Source: Litorilinea aerophila
GTDB taxonomy: Bacteria > Chloroflexota > Anaerolineae > Caldilineales > Caldilineaceae
Assembly: GCF_006569185.2 (NCBI RefSeq)
Contig: NZ_VIGC02000001.1
Coordinates: 62,001 to 126,000, forward strand
Reading direction: 5' to 3'
DNA length: 64,000 nucleotides
Part shown: piece after piece, positions 7,899-15,861 of the stretch
Numbering within the stretch: position 1 is the first letter of the stretch
Layout: each line of letters starts with the position of its first letter
Notes under the pieces: model-generated
The model's database searches: none
Seen by the model: only the letters and a program-made list of their open reading frames with translations
Told to the model about the DNA's origin: nothing
Program-made: the position numbers and the translations under genes

Positions 7899-9647
7899 TC
7901 AGGGCTGCAGGCTGGTGTCATACCACTGGTGGACGTTCCAGTAGAAGGACCAGGGGCCAGGGTTCAGTCCGGCCCATTTGGCGTTGTAGCCCACATTGCC
8001 GACGCCGCCGCTGATGAAGATGTACGGGATGTCATCGTGGATGATCTGCTGGATCTCCTTGTAGATGGGCGCCCGATCCTCTGGCGCACAGCCAGGCACC
8101 GAGTAGCCCGCCTCCAGCAACTCGTCGACGCGGGGGTTCTGATAGCTGACAAAGTTGAAGCCGCTGCCCGGCGTGTCGAACCGGCTGGACCAGAAAGCGT
8201 CGTCGTTGGGATCGGTGCCCAGGCCCGTCCAGCCGATGATCACCATGTCGAAGGTCTGGCCCAACAACTGATCCACCAGGGTCCCGAAGTCAATGGCCTC
8301 AAACTGAATGTCGAAACCAATGGCGTTGAGCTGATCCTGCACCAGCACGCCCAGGTCTTCTCGGGTGGTATTGCCGGCGTTGGTCTTCAGGGAGAGGGAA
8401 AGGCGCTGGCCGTCCTTCTCCCGCACGCCGTCGCCGTCGCTGTCCACCCAGCCGGCTTCATCCAGGATCTGCTGGGCCAACTCCGGGTCGTAGGCGTAGG
8501 GTTCCAGGGTGTCGTCGTGGGCCCACTCAATGGCCGGCAGCACGTTGGCTGCAATGGGGTAGCCCTGGCCCAGGTAGACGTTGTCGATGATGGTCTGGTA
8601 GTCCAGGGCGTGGGCCATGGCCAGGCGCACCGCCCGGTCGCTCAGGATGGGATGGGGATCCTGCGGGATCAGGTTACCGGCTTCATCCCGGCCCGGCTGG
8701 GGATTGGCCGGATTGGCCAGGTTGAGGCCGATGTAGGAATAGCCGTCATCCTGGAAGCGGTACCGCTTCAGGTTGGCGTCGGCATCCACCGCAGCGATCT
8801 GCTCGGGCTGTACCGGGATCACATCCACCTCGCCGCTCTGGAGCTGGGCCAGCCGGGTGCCGGGATCGGGGATGACCTTGTAGATCATGCCCTCCATGTA
8901 GGGGGCACCCTCCCAGTAGGTTTCATTGCGCACCAGGACCGTGTTGTCGTCTCGAGTCCAGCTCTGGAAACGGAAGGGTCCGGCGCTGACGCTGGGGGCC
9001 TCGTTTTCGGCGCTGGTCATGATGTCGCTAAAATCCTCGGCGAAGCGGTGGCTGGGCAGCCAGCCCAACCCCAGGTCAAACAGACCGTCACACTTGACGG
9101 TGCTAAAGGTGACCCGGAGGGTCAGCGGGTCCACCACCTCGATGCTGGCGATGTTCTCCACGTTGCTCTTGCGGGGGGTCTCCACCAGGTCACTGGCGAT
9201 GGCCTGGTAGGTGTACTGGAAATCGTAGGCATCCACCGGCTCGCCGTCGCTCCAGGTCACGCCATCCCGCAGGTGGAAGGTCCAGACCAGCCCATCTTCC
9301 GAAACCTCCCAGCTTTCCGCCATGGCGCCCTGGGAGGTGGGCGCGCCGGTGAAGGGGTCGGCGTTGATCAGGCCCGGGAAGAGCATGGTGATCACATCGG
9401 AGCTGGCGGAATCGGACGAGAGGATGGGGTTGAGGATGGAGGCATCGGCCGAGGTGGCCCGGGTCCAGACGCCGCCGGGCACGATGGTCTCCGGGGCGGC
9501 CGCTTCAGCCTCGGCAGCCGGCGCCGCCTCCGAGGCTGCGCTCTCGCCCGCCGACTCCGGCACGATGGGCTCCGGCTGGACACAGCCACCAACGGCCAGG
9601 GCGACGACGAGCAGGAAAAGGGTCAGGGTATACAGTCGTTTACGCAT
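7899..9647 (-). CDS. ABC transporter substrate-binding lipoprotein, family 5 (first of two)
   Basis: 582 aa. The start is ATG at 9647, with AAGGA about 10 nt upstream. The frame continues upstream into the tRNA gene (the 'EVQILSP' artefact), so longer starts are wrong. A lipoprotein signal peptide with lipobox 'ALAVGGC' is followed by an Ala/Glu/Pro linker, then an SBP_bac_5 domain from about residue 55 to the end. This captures the ligand outside the membrane for the two permeases downstream. Neither OppD- nor OppF-type ATPase is encoded in the window, so ATPases must come from elsewhere. It is first in the operon, with a predicted promoter at 9804-9833. Confidence 0.93.
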   Translation of the reverse strand: MRKRLYTLTLFLLVVALAVGGCVQPEPIVPESAGESAASEAAPAAEAEAAAPETIVPGGVWTRATSADASILNPILSSDSASSDVITMLFPGLINADPFTGAPTSQGAMAESWEVSEDGLVWTFHLRDGVTWSDGEPVDAYDFQYTYQAIASDLVETPRKSNVENIASIEVVDPLTLRVTFSTVKCDGLFDLGLGWLPSHRFAEDFSDIMTSAENEAPSVSAGPFRFQSWTRDDNTVLVRNETYWEGAPYMEGMIYKVIPDPGTRLAQLQSGEVDVIPVQPEQIAAVDADANLKRYRFQDDGYSYIGLNLANPANPQPGRDEAGNLIPQDPHPILSDRAVRLAMAHALDYQTIIDNVYLGQGYPIAANVLPAIEWAHDDTLEPYAYDPELAQQILDEAGWVDSDGDGVREKDGQRLSLSLKTNAGNTTREDLGVLVQDQLNAIGFDIQFEAIDFGTLVDQLLGQTFDMVIIGWTGLGTDPNDDAFWSSRFDTPGSGFNFVSYQNPRVDELLEAGYSVPGCAPEDRAPIYKEIQQIIHDDIPYIFISGGVGNVGYNAKWAGLNPGPWSFYWNVHQWYDTSLQP

Positions 9648-9803
9648 AAACCATTCCTTGTCAGATAAAATTACCGTCTCACCAGACGCACTTGCAGGAA
9701 GTGTCAGCCATCGACGGCTTTCCAGAAACAGGCCACAGCGGGGGAGGCGGAGCAGAAAGCCAGGAGGACACGGGCGTTCCTGTGGAAGTGCTTTCCCGGC
9801 TAA

Positions 9804-9833
9804 ATAGTACCATTGCTGCAGGCAATCGACCAA
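9804..9833 (-). promoter_or_regulatory. Predicted promoter of the importer operon
   Basis: On the minus strand, TTGGTC (complement of 9828-9833) and TACTAT (complement of 9804-9809) are spaced by 18 nt. It lies about 155 nt upstream of the first binding-protein start, downstream of the tRNA-Pro terminator in the direction of transcription. Confidence 0.4.
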
Positions 9834-9899
9834 GGGAGATGCATGGCCGGGGTATGGTATAATGCCAGCAACCTGCGGCGTGATTTCTAGAAAACGAAG

Positions 9900-9927
9900 A
9901 ACCGCACCACTTTCTCGTGGTGCGGTT
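9900..9927 (-). terminator. Intrinsic terminator after tRNA-Pro
   Basis: A perfect 11-bp stem (9900-9910 with 9917-9927) closes a 6-nt loop immediately 3' of the tRNA. On the minus strand it is followed by a T-rich CTTCGTTTTCT tract, which fits rho-independent termination. Confidence 0.75.
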
Positions 9928-9929
9928 CC

Positions 9930-10006
<77 letters not shown>

Positions 10007-10021
10007 ACAACAACTGTCTAG

Positions 10022-10050
10022 AGTATAACAGATGCTGCACGGCATCGCAA
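10022..10050 (-). promoter_or_regulatory. Promoter of tRNA-Pro
   Basis: Minus-strand TTGCGA (complement of 10045-10050) and TATACT (complement of 10022-10027) have a 17-nt spacer. The predicted start near 10015 is about 9 nt before the mature tRNA 5' end. Confidence 0.65.
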
Positions 10051-10093
10051 ATGCGCACCGCCGTAAAAAAACATGCTTCAGGGAGCGCCCTCT

Positions 10094-12166
10094 ATGCATC
10101 AGACGCTGTTTCATCTCCTCCGATTGAGCAGCCTGATCCTCCTCTGGGGATGGTTGGCATCCCCCGCTATTGTCCGCGCCCAGGAGACCGGTGCGTCGCC
10201 AGCCGACTGGACCCCCATCTACGAGCTCCAGGGCACGGGGTTCACCTCGCCCCATCAAGGCGAATGGCACGACACCCATGGCGTTGTGACGGGCATTACC
10301 CCCACCGGCTTCTACCTGCAGGACCCCACCGGCGACGGCAACCTGCAAACCAGCGACGGCATCTTTGTCTACACCCGGGATCGCCCCCCTGTCGTCCCCG
10401 GCCAGTGCGTTTGGGTCCAGCGGGGCTATGTGGACGAATTTTACGACAAAACCGAACTCTCCCGCATCCGGGCCGTGCGTCCCTCCACCCACTGCCAGAC
10501 CACCACCGTGACCCCGGTGCCCCTGCCGGAGCTACTACCCGGCATGGACCACCCCTCCTGGCTGGAGCCATATGAAGGCATGCTGGTAGCCATTCCCGGT
10601 CAGCCGGGGGTGGTCCACGGGCCGACCAAACGCTTCCGCAACGGGGATGTGGAAATTGCATGGAGCCCGGCATGGATGGTGGCGTTTGGCGCGCCTCGCC
10701 GCGCCTTCCAGGGGGAAATCCACCCGCCCCTCCTGTACTGGAGCGGCATCCTGGGTACACCGCTGCCAGACGCCGCCTGGGGCGACCGCATCATCCCCGT
10801 CCCCGGCCAGGCCACAGCCATGGTCGCGGCCATCGTCGACTACAATTTCGGCAAGTACCAGTTCCTGCCCCTGCCCGGCCAATCTTTTGCCGTGGAAGCC
10901 AATCCCCGTCCGCCGGGTCGGGCCACTCCCACCACGGCGGACGAGATCTCCCTCTGCACGTTCAACCTCTACGGCTTCGGCCAGGGAACTGCCCAGTATC
11001 CAGACGAGGCCAGCTATGTGCGGCAGCTGCGACGCCGGGCCCTGGCCATCGCCGAAGGCTTGCAGGGGTGCACGGTCATCGGGCTGCAGGAGCTGGGCAA
11101 CCCGGAGGATGGCCGGCGGCTGACAGAGCTGCTGGCCGTGGCCCACGGGCTGGACTATCAGGCCACCGCCCTCCCCGGCCCCGACAGCAGCGACCCCGAG
11201 TTTCCCCTGACCCTGGGCTTCCTGACCCGCCAGAGCCGGGTGTCGGTGCAGGCTGCCCGTTCGGCCCAGGGCTGCTCACCCACAGACTTCCAGGTCTCGA
11301 CGGTGGACTCGCCCTGCCCGGCCGGCCTCTACCCACTCTTCAGCCGACCGCCCCTGGTGGTCCACCTGGCCATCCATGGCCAGTGGCCGGAGCCATATGA
11401 ACTCTATGTCATCAACAACCACTGGAAGAGTAAAGCAGGGGATGAGACCCTGAACGCGGCCTGGCGGCTGGAGCAGGCCCGCCACGTGGCCCGGCTGGTC
11501 CAGGAAATCACGGCGGACGAGCCTGGAGCCCGGGTAGTCGTCCTGGGGGATCTCAACGACTACTACGACAGCGCCCCCGTTCGCCTGGTCCAGGCGGAAA
11601 GTCGCCCATCGCTGGTCCATGCCTATGACTTTTTGCCGCGCCAGGACCGATACACCTACATTTACAACGGCGCCAGCCAGGTGCTGGACCACATTCTCAT
11701 CTCCCCTTCCCTGCTGGAGGACTTCGCCGGCATCCAGGTCATTCACATGAATGCCGACTACCCAACTCCGGCCCAGGAGCGCCCGGACGATCTCCGCCAC
11801 GTCAGCGACCATGACCCCGTGCTGCTACGGCTGCGGCCGGGCGGGGCAGCCAACCTGGCCGGCAACCTGATCTACCCGGACATTGGCATCACTTTGAGGA
11901 ATGAAGACGGGGATGTTCTGGCCACCGCCCGGACAGACGCCGATGGGGATTTTCGCTTCTGGAACCTGCAGCCGGGCACCTACACCCTGGCGTATGCGCC
12001 ACCGGCTGGCATCCAGGTGACGCCGCCGGACCAACCGGTGGCGCTGACGGTAGGCTTTCAGCAAGCCCCACCGGCCCAGGTGCGCCACCAGGCCATCGAG
12101 ACAGCCGCGACACTGCTCCTGTGGAGTCTGAATGCGCGCGCCGAAATCCAAGGAATATCCAGATAA
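10094..12166 (+). CDS. Secreted endonuclease/exonuclease/phosphatase-family protein
   Basis: 690 aa from the ATG at 10094, chosen over one at 10073 because AGGGAG lies about 9 nt upstream and the Sec signal peptide (to about AxA-Q at residue 29) then begins correctly. The N-terminal part, about residues 35-270, resembles the OB-fold/lamin-tail region of ExeM-like extracellular nucleases ('GVVTGITPTGFYLQDPTGDG'). The EEP nuclease domain spans about 280-590, with 'LCTFNLYGF', 'GLQELGN', 'LGDLNDYYDS' and 'HVSDHDPVLL' supplying the metal-binding and catalytic Asn, Glu, Asp and His. A C-terminal SdrD/CNA-B-like beta domain follows ('GNLIYPDIGITL'). It probably degrades extracellular nucleic acid; a phosphodiesterase of another kind is possible. 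Confidence 0.85.
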   Translation: MHQTLFHLLRLSSLILLWGWLASPAIVRAQETGASPADWTPIYELQGTGFTSPHQGEWHDTHGVVTGITPTGFYLQDPTGDGNLQTSDGIFVYTRDRPPVVPGQCVWVQRGYVDEFYDKTELSRIRAVRPSTHCQTTTVTPVPLPELLPGMDHPSWLEPYEGMLVAIPGQPGVVHGPTKRFRNGDVEIAWSPAWMVAFGAPRRAFQGEIHPPLLYWSGILGTPLPDAAWGDRIIPVPGQATAMVAAIVDYNFGKYQFLPLPGQSFAVEANPRPPGRATPTTADEISLCTFNLYGFGQGTAQYPDEASYVRQLRRRALAIAEGLQGCTVIGLQELGNPEDGRRLTELLAVAHGLDYQATALPGPDSSDPEFPLTLGFLTRQSRVSVQAARSAQGCSPTDFQVSTVDSPCPAGLYPLFSRPPLVVHLAIHGQWPEPYELYVINNHWKSKAGDETLNAAWRLEQARHVARLVQEITADEPGARVVVLGDLNDYYDSAPVRLVQAESRPSLVHAYDFLPRQDRYTYIYNGASQVLDHILISPSLLEDFAGIQVIHMNADYPTPAQERPDDLRHVSDHDPVLLRLRPGGAANLAGNLIYPDIGITLRNEDGDVLATARTDADGDFRFWNLQPGTYTLAYAPPAGIQVTPPDQPVALTVGFQQAPPAQVRHQAIETAATLLLWSLNARAEIQGISR

Positions 12167-12281
12167 AAATGAACGCCCGCGGTGGTTCATCAGGGGATGG
12201 ATAAAACCCCACTGAACGTGGTATGATATCCCCAGTGCAAAGACCGTCCCTGGCAACCGCAGGCTAATCAAGGACTCGCCC

Positions 12282-12788
12282 ATGAAACACGTCTACCTGA
12301 CCTGGCATGACCTGGAAGAACTGGTCAGCAAGCTGATCTTCAAACTGAACACCCCCTACGACGCCATCCTGGTCATCACCCGGGGTGGCATCATCCCCGG
12401 CGGGATGATCGCCGAGGCCCTGGGCATGAAGGACGTCCTGACGGCAGCCGTCTACTTCCCAGAAGATCCCAGCCAGCGCAGCAAGCTGAGCTGGCCCCGC
12501 TTCCAGCAATTCCCGACGGACACGCTCCTCTCCGGGCGCAAGATCCTGGTGGTGGACAACCTCTGGTACCAGGGACGCACCATCATGGCCGTCAAAGGGC
12601 GCATTGAGACGGCCGGCGGCTACCCGGAGCTGGCCGTCATCCATTGGAAGAAACAGAGCAGCTACTTCCCGGACGAGCAGCCCGACTACTACGCGGAGAT
12701 CACCGAAGACTTCATCCACTATCCATGGCAGCGGATCGACGACTCGGACTACCGCATCCGGGCCCACCCCATCATGCCCCTGTCCTGA
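12282..12788 (+). CDS. Phosphoribosyltransferase-family protein (XGPRT-like)
   Basis: 168 aa. The type I PRTase fold is indicated by 'YDAILVITRGGIIPGGMIAEAL' (the PPi loop region) and the PRPP-loop strand 'ILVVDNLWYQGRTI'. The usual paired acidic residues of the PRPP motif (DD or ED before xxxTG) read D-N here and the loop is WYQGRT, so PRPP binding or catalysis may be altered. Hypoxanthine/xanthine salvage is the nearest match in length and layout. AAGGA lies about 9 nt upstream of the ATG, and a TATGAT -10-like box sits at 12222. The nth gene follows 59 nt later on the same strand. Confidence 0.65.
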   Translation: MKHVYLTWHDLEELVSKLIFKLNTPYDAILVITRGGIIPGGMIAEALGMKDVLTAAVYFPEDPSQRSKLSWPRFQQFPTDTLLSGRKILVVDNLWYQGRTIMAVKGRIETAGGYPELAVIHWKKQSSYFPDEQPDYYAEITEDFIHYPWQRIDDSDYRIRAHPIMPLS

Positions 12789-12847
12789 GTCAACACCCGA
12801 CCGCCATCGCCCGGATCAACGCCTGGAACATCACCAAGAAAGATAGC

Positions 12848-13510
12848 ATGACTTCAGCAGCCAACCTTACGCCCGACGCTCCCGCCGCCGACCGGATCCC
12901 CGTGATCCTGGAGCGACTGCATCAGGAGTACCCCGACGCGCGCTGCGCGCTCCACCACGAGAATCCCCTGCAGCTCCTGGTGGCCACCATCCTCTCGGCC
13001 CAGTGCACCGACGAACGGGTCAACCAGGTGACGCCCGAGCTCTTCGCCCGCTATCCCACCGCGGAGGCCTTCGCCCAGGCCGACCTGGAAGAACTGGAGC
13101 AGGCCGTCCGTTCCACTGGCTTCTACCGCAACAAGGCCCGCAACATCCAGCAGGCCTGCCGGCGCATTGTGGCCGAGTACGGCGGCCAGGTACCGGACAC
13201 CATGGAAGAGCTCCTCACCCTGCCCGGCGTGGCCCGCAAGACGGCCAACGTGGTCCTGGGAACCGCCTTCGGCATTGCCGACGGCATCGTGGTAGATACC
13301 CACGTGAAACGCCTGGCCAACCGCCTGGGCCTGACCCAGGAGTCCAACCCAGAAAAAATCGAGCGGGACCTGCAAGCCCTGGTCCCCCGGGAGGAGTGGA
13401 TCGACATCTCGCACCTGCTCATCTTCCACGGCCGGCAGGTCTGCAGTGCCCGCAAGCCTCGCTGCGCGGCCTGCGTCCTGAACGACCTCTGTCCATCCGC
13501 CCAGGTCTAG
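12848..13510 (+). CDS. nth: Endonuclease III (DNA glycosylase/AP lyase)
   Basis: 220 aa. Removes oxidised pyrimidines in base excision repair and nicks the AP site. The helix-hairpin-helix 'LPGVARKTANVVLG' carries the catalytic Lys. 'VVDTHVKRLANRLGL' carries the catalytic Asp. The C-terminal [4Fe-4S] cluster motif is complete: C199-x6-C206-x2-C209-x5-C215. The ATG at 12848 follows the phosphoribosyltransferase stop by 59 nt. The stop codon TAG abuts a palindromic repeat that starts at 13511. A full-length, canonical family member. Confidence 0.96.
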   Translation: MTSAANLTPDAPAADRIPVILERLHQEYPDARCALHHENPLQLLVATILSAQCTDERVNQVTPELFARYPTAEAFAQADLEELEQAVRSTGFYRNKARNIQQACRRIVAEYGGQVPDTMEELLTLPGVARKTANVVLGTAFGIADGIVVDTHVKRLANRLGLTQESNPEKIERDLQALVPREEWIDISHLLIFHGRQVCSARKPRCAACVLNDLCPSAQV

Positions 13511-13661
13511 TAAACCCCGGCAGAAATTCGCCGATCAGGCCTCTGGCCTGCGGCATAGCCGATCAGGCCTCTGGCCCGCGGCTTAGCCGATGGTTTGCAC
13601 CAGAGGGAGCGCGCCCAGAGGGCACCCGCAATTTCTGCCGCGGTATTGACGCCAGACTGTA
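13511..13661 (+). repeat. Palindromic repeat element, copy 1 (151-nt expanded form)
   Basis: It begins TAAACCCCGGCAGAAATTCG and ends with GCAATTTCTGCCGCGGTA, TTGACGCCAGACTGTA, so the two ends pair in a long stem. It is the reverse complement of copies 2-5 but the same relative to the next gene (13725, plus). It is flanked by CTAG (the nth stop codon region) and CTGG. Removing two extra 28-nt units (13531-13586) leaves 95 nt, exactly the length of copies 2 and 3. Confidence 0.85.
13531..13586 (+). repeat. Two tandem 28-nt units inside repeat copy 1
   Basis: Units 13531-13558 and 13559-13586 begin CCGATCAGGCCTCTGGCC and differ at two positions. Each starts with the CCGAT of the element's own stem-loop boundary, so they look like an internal expansion of the arm. 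Confidence 0.85.
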
Positions 13662-13724
13662 CTGGCCACACGCCCGGAGGCGTCAACCAACCGAACGTCC
13701 TGTCCCAAAACCGGAGGCGATCCC

Positions 13725-14384
13725 GTGTTCCCATCCCCCGAGACCCGCCGCCCCATCCGACCCTGGCTGCTGGCCCTGTGCCTGCTCCTGGCCATGGCCG
13801 CATCCTGCCGGGGCAACCGCGATGCCGCACGCCCCGCCGAGCCCAGCCCCACACCCACCCGCACCCAGGCAGCGACCACCCGCCCCCCTGAGCCCCAGAG
13901 TCCACCCCAGCCCTTCCTCAACGGGCCAGATGGCAGCTATCACCTGCCCCTGCCGGAGGGCTGGTCCTTCCAGCCGGCGCCCATCGGGCCGCAGCTGCCC
14001 CTTCCCCACAGCCAGCTGGATAACGCCGGCTGGCTGATCGGCCCGGAAGACGGAGCCACCTATCCACTGGCCATCGCCCGGGTGCCGTCCGCCGGCCTGA
14101 CCCCGGAAACATACGTGGGCCAGATCCAGGAGCAACTGGGCCGTACCACTCCCGAGATCCAGCCCACCAGCACCCTGACCTACACCGGGCCCCTCGACCG
14201 ACAGCCCGTGCTCCTCCTCACCTATCCGGTCCAGTCTCACGGGATGGTGGCCCTCCAGCTCACGGTGCCCATCGGGGAGGAACTGCTGCTCCTGACCGCT
14301 GCGACGCCGGCCGGGCAGGAGGAACGTCTGCATGAAGTACTGCTCCAGGCAGCTCGGGCCGCGATCCTGCCGCCGCGCCCGTGA
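13725..14384 (+). CDS. Putative lipoprotein with PsbP/DUF1795-like domain
   Basis: 219 aa. The start is GTG at 13725, with GGAGG 8 nt upstream. A lipoprotein signal has the lipobox 'LAMAASC' near residue 28, followed by a Pro/Thr/Arg linker to about residue 62. A single domain follows, with 'GSYHLPLPEGWSFQPAP' and a 'TAATPAGQEERLHEVLLQAARAA' C-terminus, resembling PsbP/DUF1795-like proteins that begin with a 'y.v.yP..w' strand. It is probably anchored on the outer face of the membrane. No enzymatic motif is seen. It lies downstream of repeat copy 1 and converges on the FtsK-like gene. Confidence 0.65.
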   Translation: MFPSPETRRPIRPWLLALCLLLAMAASCRGNRDAARPAEPSPTPTRTQAATTRPPEPQSPPQPFLNGPDGSYHLPLPEGWSFQPAPIGPQLPLPHSQLDNAGWLIGPEDGATYPLAIARVPSAGLTPETYVGQIQEQLGRTTPEIQPTSTLTYTGPLDRQPVLLLTYPVQSHGMVALQLTVPIGEELLLLTAATPAGQEERLHEVLLQAARAAILPPRP

Positions 14385-14412
14385 CCCGGCCCACGGGGCC
14401 CGCCAGCTGCCC

Positions 14413-15543
14413 TTAGCGCCCATCCTGTTTGGGCCCGGGCAGTCGCTTCACCAGGCGCCGGATAAGTCCTTCCGGGGCGGGCGGCTCCTGGCAAGCCTCG
14501 CCTGCAGTGCGCCAGCGACTGCCGGGGCGAGGTCCTGCGGCCAATGCCTGCAGCACCGTCTCCAGGTCCTGGGGCCCCAGCCAGGCCGCCTGGAAGCGCA
14601 CTGTCTCCGCCTTGGCCACCAGCAGGAAATCCCCCTTACCTTCCAGCTTCTCCGCGCCCGAATCGCTCAGGCCGGTGGCGTAGCGGGCCTCATCCCGGCT
14701 GGCCACCGCACCCACCAGCCGCACCGGGAAATTGGCCTTGACCGCGCTGCCGATGAGGCTGGCCGTGGGCTTTTGAGTGCACGCGACCAGGTGAATGCCC
14801 GCCTCCCGGCCCCGCTGGCTGATACGGGTGATCATGGCCTCCGCGCTGCGCCCGGCCGTCTGGATCAGGTCCGCCAGTTCGTCGATGGCTACCACCAGGA
14901 GGGGCCGGCGCTGGCCCAACCGATCCCGCCGTTCCATCTCCTCCACCAGCCAGCGGAGCCGAGCCAGGGCCTCCTCTGACGTGGCAGCCATCCCACCCAA
15001 CACGTGGGGAAGCCGCTGTAACGGACCGAAGCCCCGGCCTTTGGGATCGATGAGCACCAGCTGTACCTCCGCCTGACGGTTGTACATGGCCAGGGAGGTG
15101 AGCAGGCTCCGGGCCAGGGCCGTCTTGCCGGAGCCGGTGGTGCCGGCGATGAGCACGTGGGCCACGTCCGGAGCGGGCAAACGGAGGAGAAGGGGTACGC
15201 CAGCCTCGTCCACGCCCAAGACGGCGGTCCCTGGCGGCACGGTAGCCAGCCGGCTGCAGAGCTTCAGGAGCCGGATGGGATCGGCCCCCTGGCGGGGGAC
15301 CTCCACCCGGATGCAGCCATCCCGGCGGTAGACCCGGGCCTCTCGCTTGCCCAGGGCCAGGGCGATCTCCTCGGCCAGGGAGGCCACTTTGCTGACCTTG
15401 GTGCCCAGACCTGTCACCAGCTCGAATTGGACGTACCGGGGGGTTACCGCGCCGCCTTGCACTCGGGCAGCGACTTTGTGCCTGGCCAGGACCGCCTCGA
15501 TGCGGTCGGCCTGCATGTCCAGGGTCCGCTTCCGATAGGCCAT
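14413..15543 (-). CDS. Soluble FtsK/SpoIIIE-type DNA translocase ATPase
   Basis: 376 aa, far shorter than cell-division FtsK (about 750-1300 aa), with no membrane segments and no C-terminal gamma winged helix. The alpha/beta motor region is complete: '[17 protein letters not shown]' (FtsK alpha start), Walker [10 protein letters not shown] at 133-141, 'LIDPKGRGF', Walker [13 protein letters not shown] (D221, E222) and '[16 protein letters not shown]'. It probably moves double-stranded DNA in the cytoplasm, as do SpoIIIE-like proteins of integrative elements. A strong GGAGGTGG lies upstream of the ATG. The promoter carries a LexA-type operator (15697-15710), so it is probably DNA-damage inducible. 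No relaxase or integrase is visible nearby. Confidence 0.88.
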   Translation of the reverse strand: MAYRKRTLDMQADRIEAVLARHKVAARVQGGAVTPRYVQFELVTGLGTKVSKVASLAEEIALALGKREARVYRRDGCIRVEVPRQGADPIRLLKLCSRLATVPPGTAVLGVDEAGVPLLLRLPAPDVAHVLIAGTTGSGKTALARSLLTSLAMYNRQAEVQLVLIDPKGRGFGPLQRLPHVLGGMAATSEEALARLRWLVEEMERRDRLGQRRPLLVVAIDELADLIQTAGRSAEAMITRISQRGREAGIHLVACTQKPTASLIGSAVKANFPVRLVGAVASRDEARYATGLSDSGAEKLEGKGDFLLVAKAETVRFQAAWLGPQDLETVLQALAAGPRPGSRWRTAGEACQEPPAPEGLIRRLVKRLPGPKQDGR

Positions 15544-15696
15544 GGAACCACCTCCTGGGGAATGCCAACGGGCATGCCTGCATCACACACGGGTTGTCGT
15601 CATCGGATTGGCGTTCAACGGCAGCGGGGGACGCGCAGGGCGGGCTGCCGTATCCACCGGCACACGCCAGATCATACGATTGGTGCCGGCTCAATC

Positions 15697-15710
15697 AGAA
15701 CAAATGTTCT
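15697..15710 (-). promoter_or_regulatory. LexA/DinR-type SOS box of the FtsK-like gene
   Basis: AGAACAAATGTTCT is a perfect palindrome containing GAAC-N4-GTTC, the core of the Gram-positive-type LexA box. It sits at about +4 to +17 of the predicted minus-strand transcript from the promoter at 15721-15749, where bound repressor would block transcription. Confidence 0.6.
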
Positions 15711-15720
15711 GGCTGGGCCT

Positions 15721-15749
15721 ATTTTAGCAGAATCTCAAATGGCCGTCAA
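15721..15749 (-). promoter_or_regulatory. Strong sigma70 promoter of the FtsK-like gene
   Basis: Minus-strand TTGACG (complement of 15744-15749), a 17-nt spacer and TAAAAT (complement of 15721-15726) give a near-consensus promoter. Predicted start about 15714, leaving a leader of about 170 nt before the ATG at 15543. Together with the terminator-like hairpin 15802-15843, this accounts for the 318-nt gap 15544-15861. Confidence 0.7.
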
Positions 15750-15801
15750 CGGGGAAAATGGATCGATGGATCGATTGGGTGGTGGCAGGGCAGGTGAAGG
15801 G

Positions 15802-15843
15802 TGCCGGCATCCTGTTGCTGGTGGGGAAATCAGGATGCCGGCA
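15802..15843 (-). terminator. Terminator-like hairpin after xylulokinase
   Basis: A perfect 13-bp stem (TGCCGGCATCCTG, 15802-15814, with 15831-15843) around a 16-nt loop, starting 18 nt past the xylB stop. No T tract follows on the minus strand, so termination would be inefficient or factor-assisted. Confidence 0.5.
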
Positions 15844-15861
15844 TGAACTGCGCGGGAAGCC

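Noticed and set aside
9855-9863. TGGTATAAT, a perfect extended -10 on the plus strand
   Set aside because: It would transcribe antisense to tRNA-Pro into a hairpin with no gene close by; a small RNA is possible but nothing else supports it.
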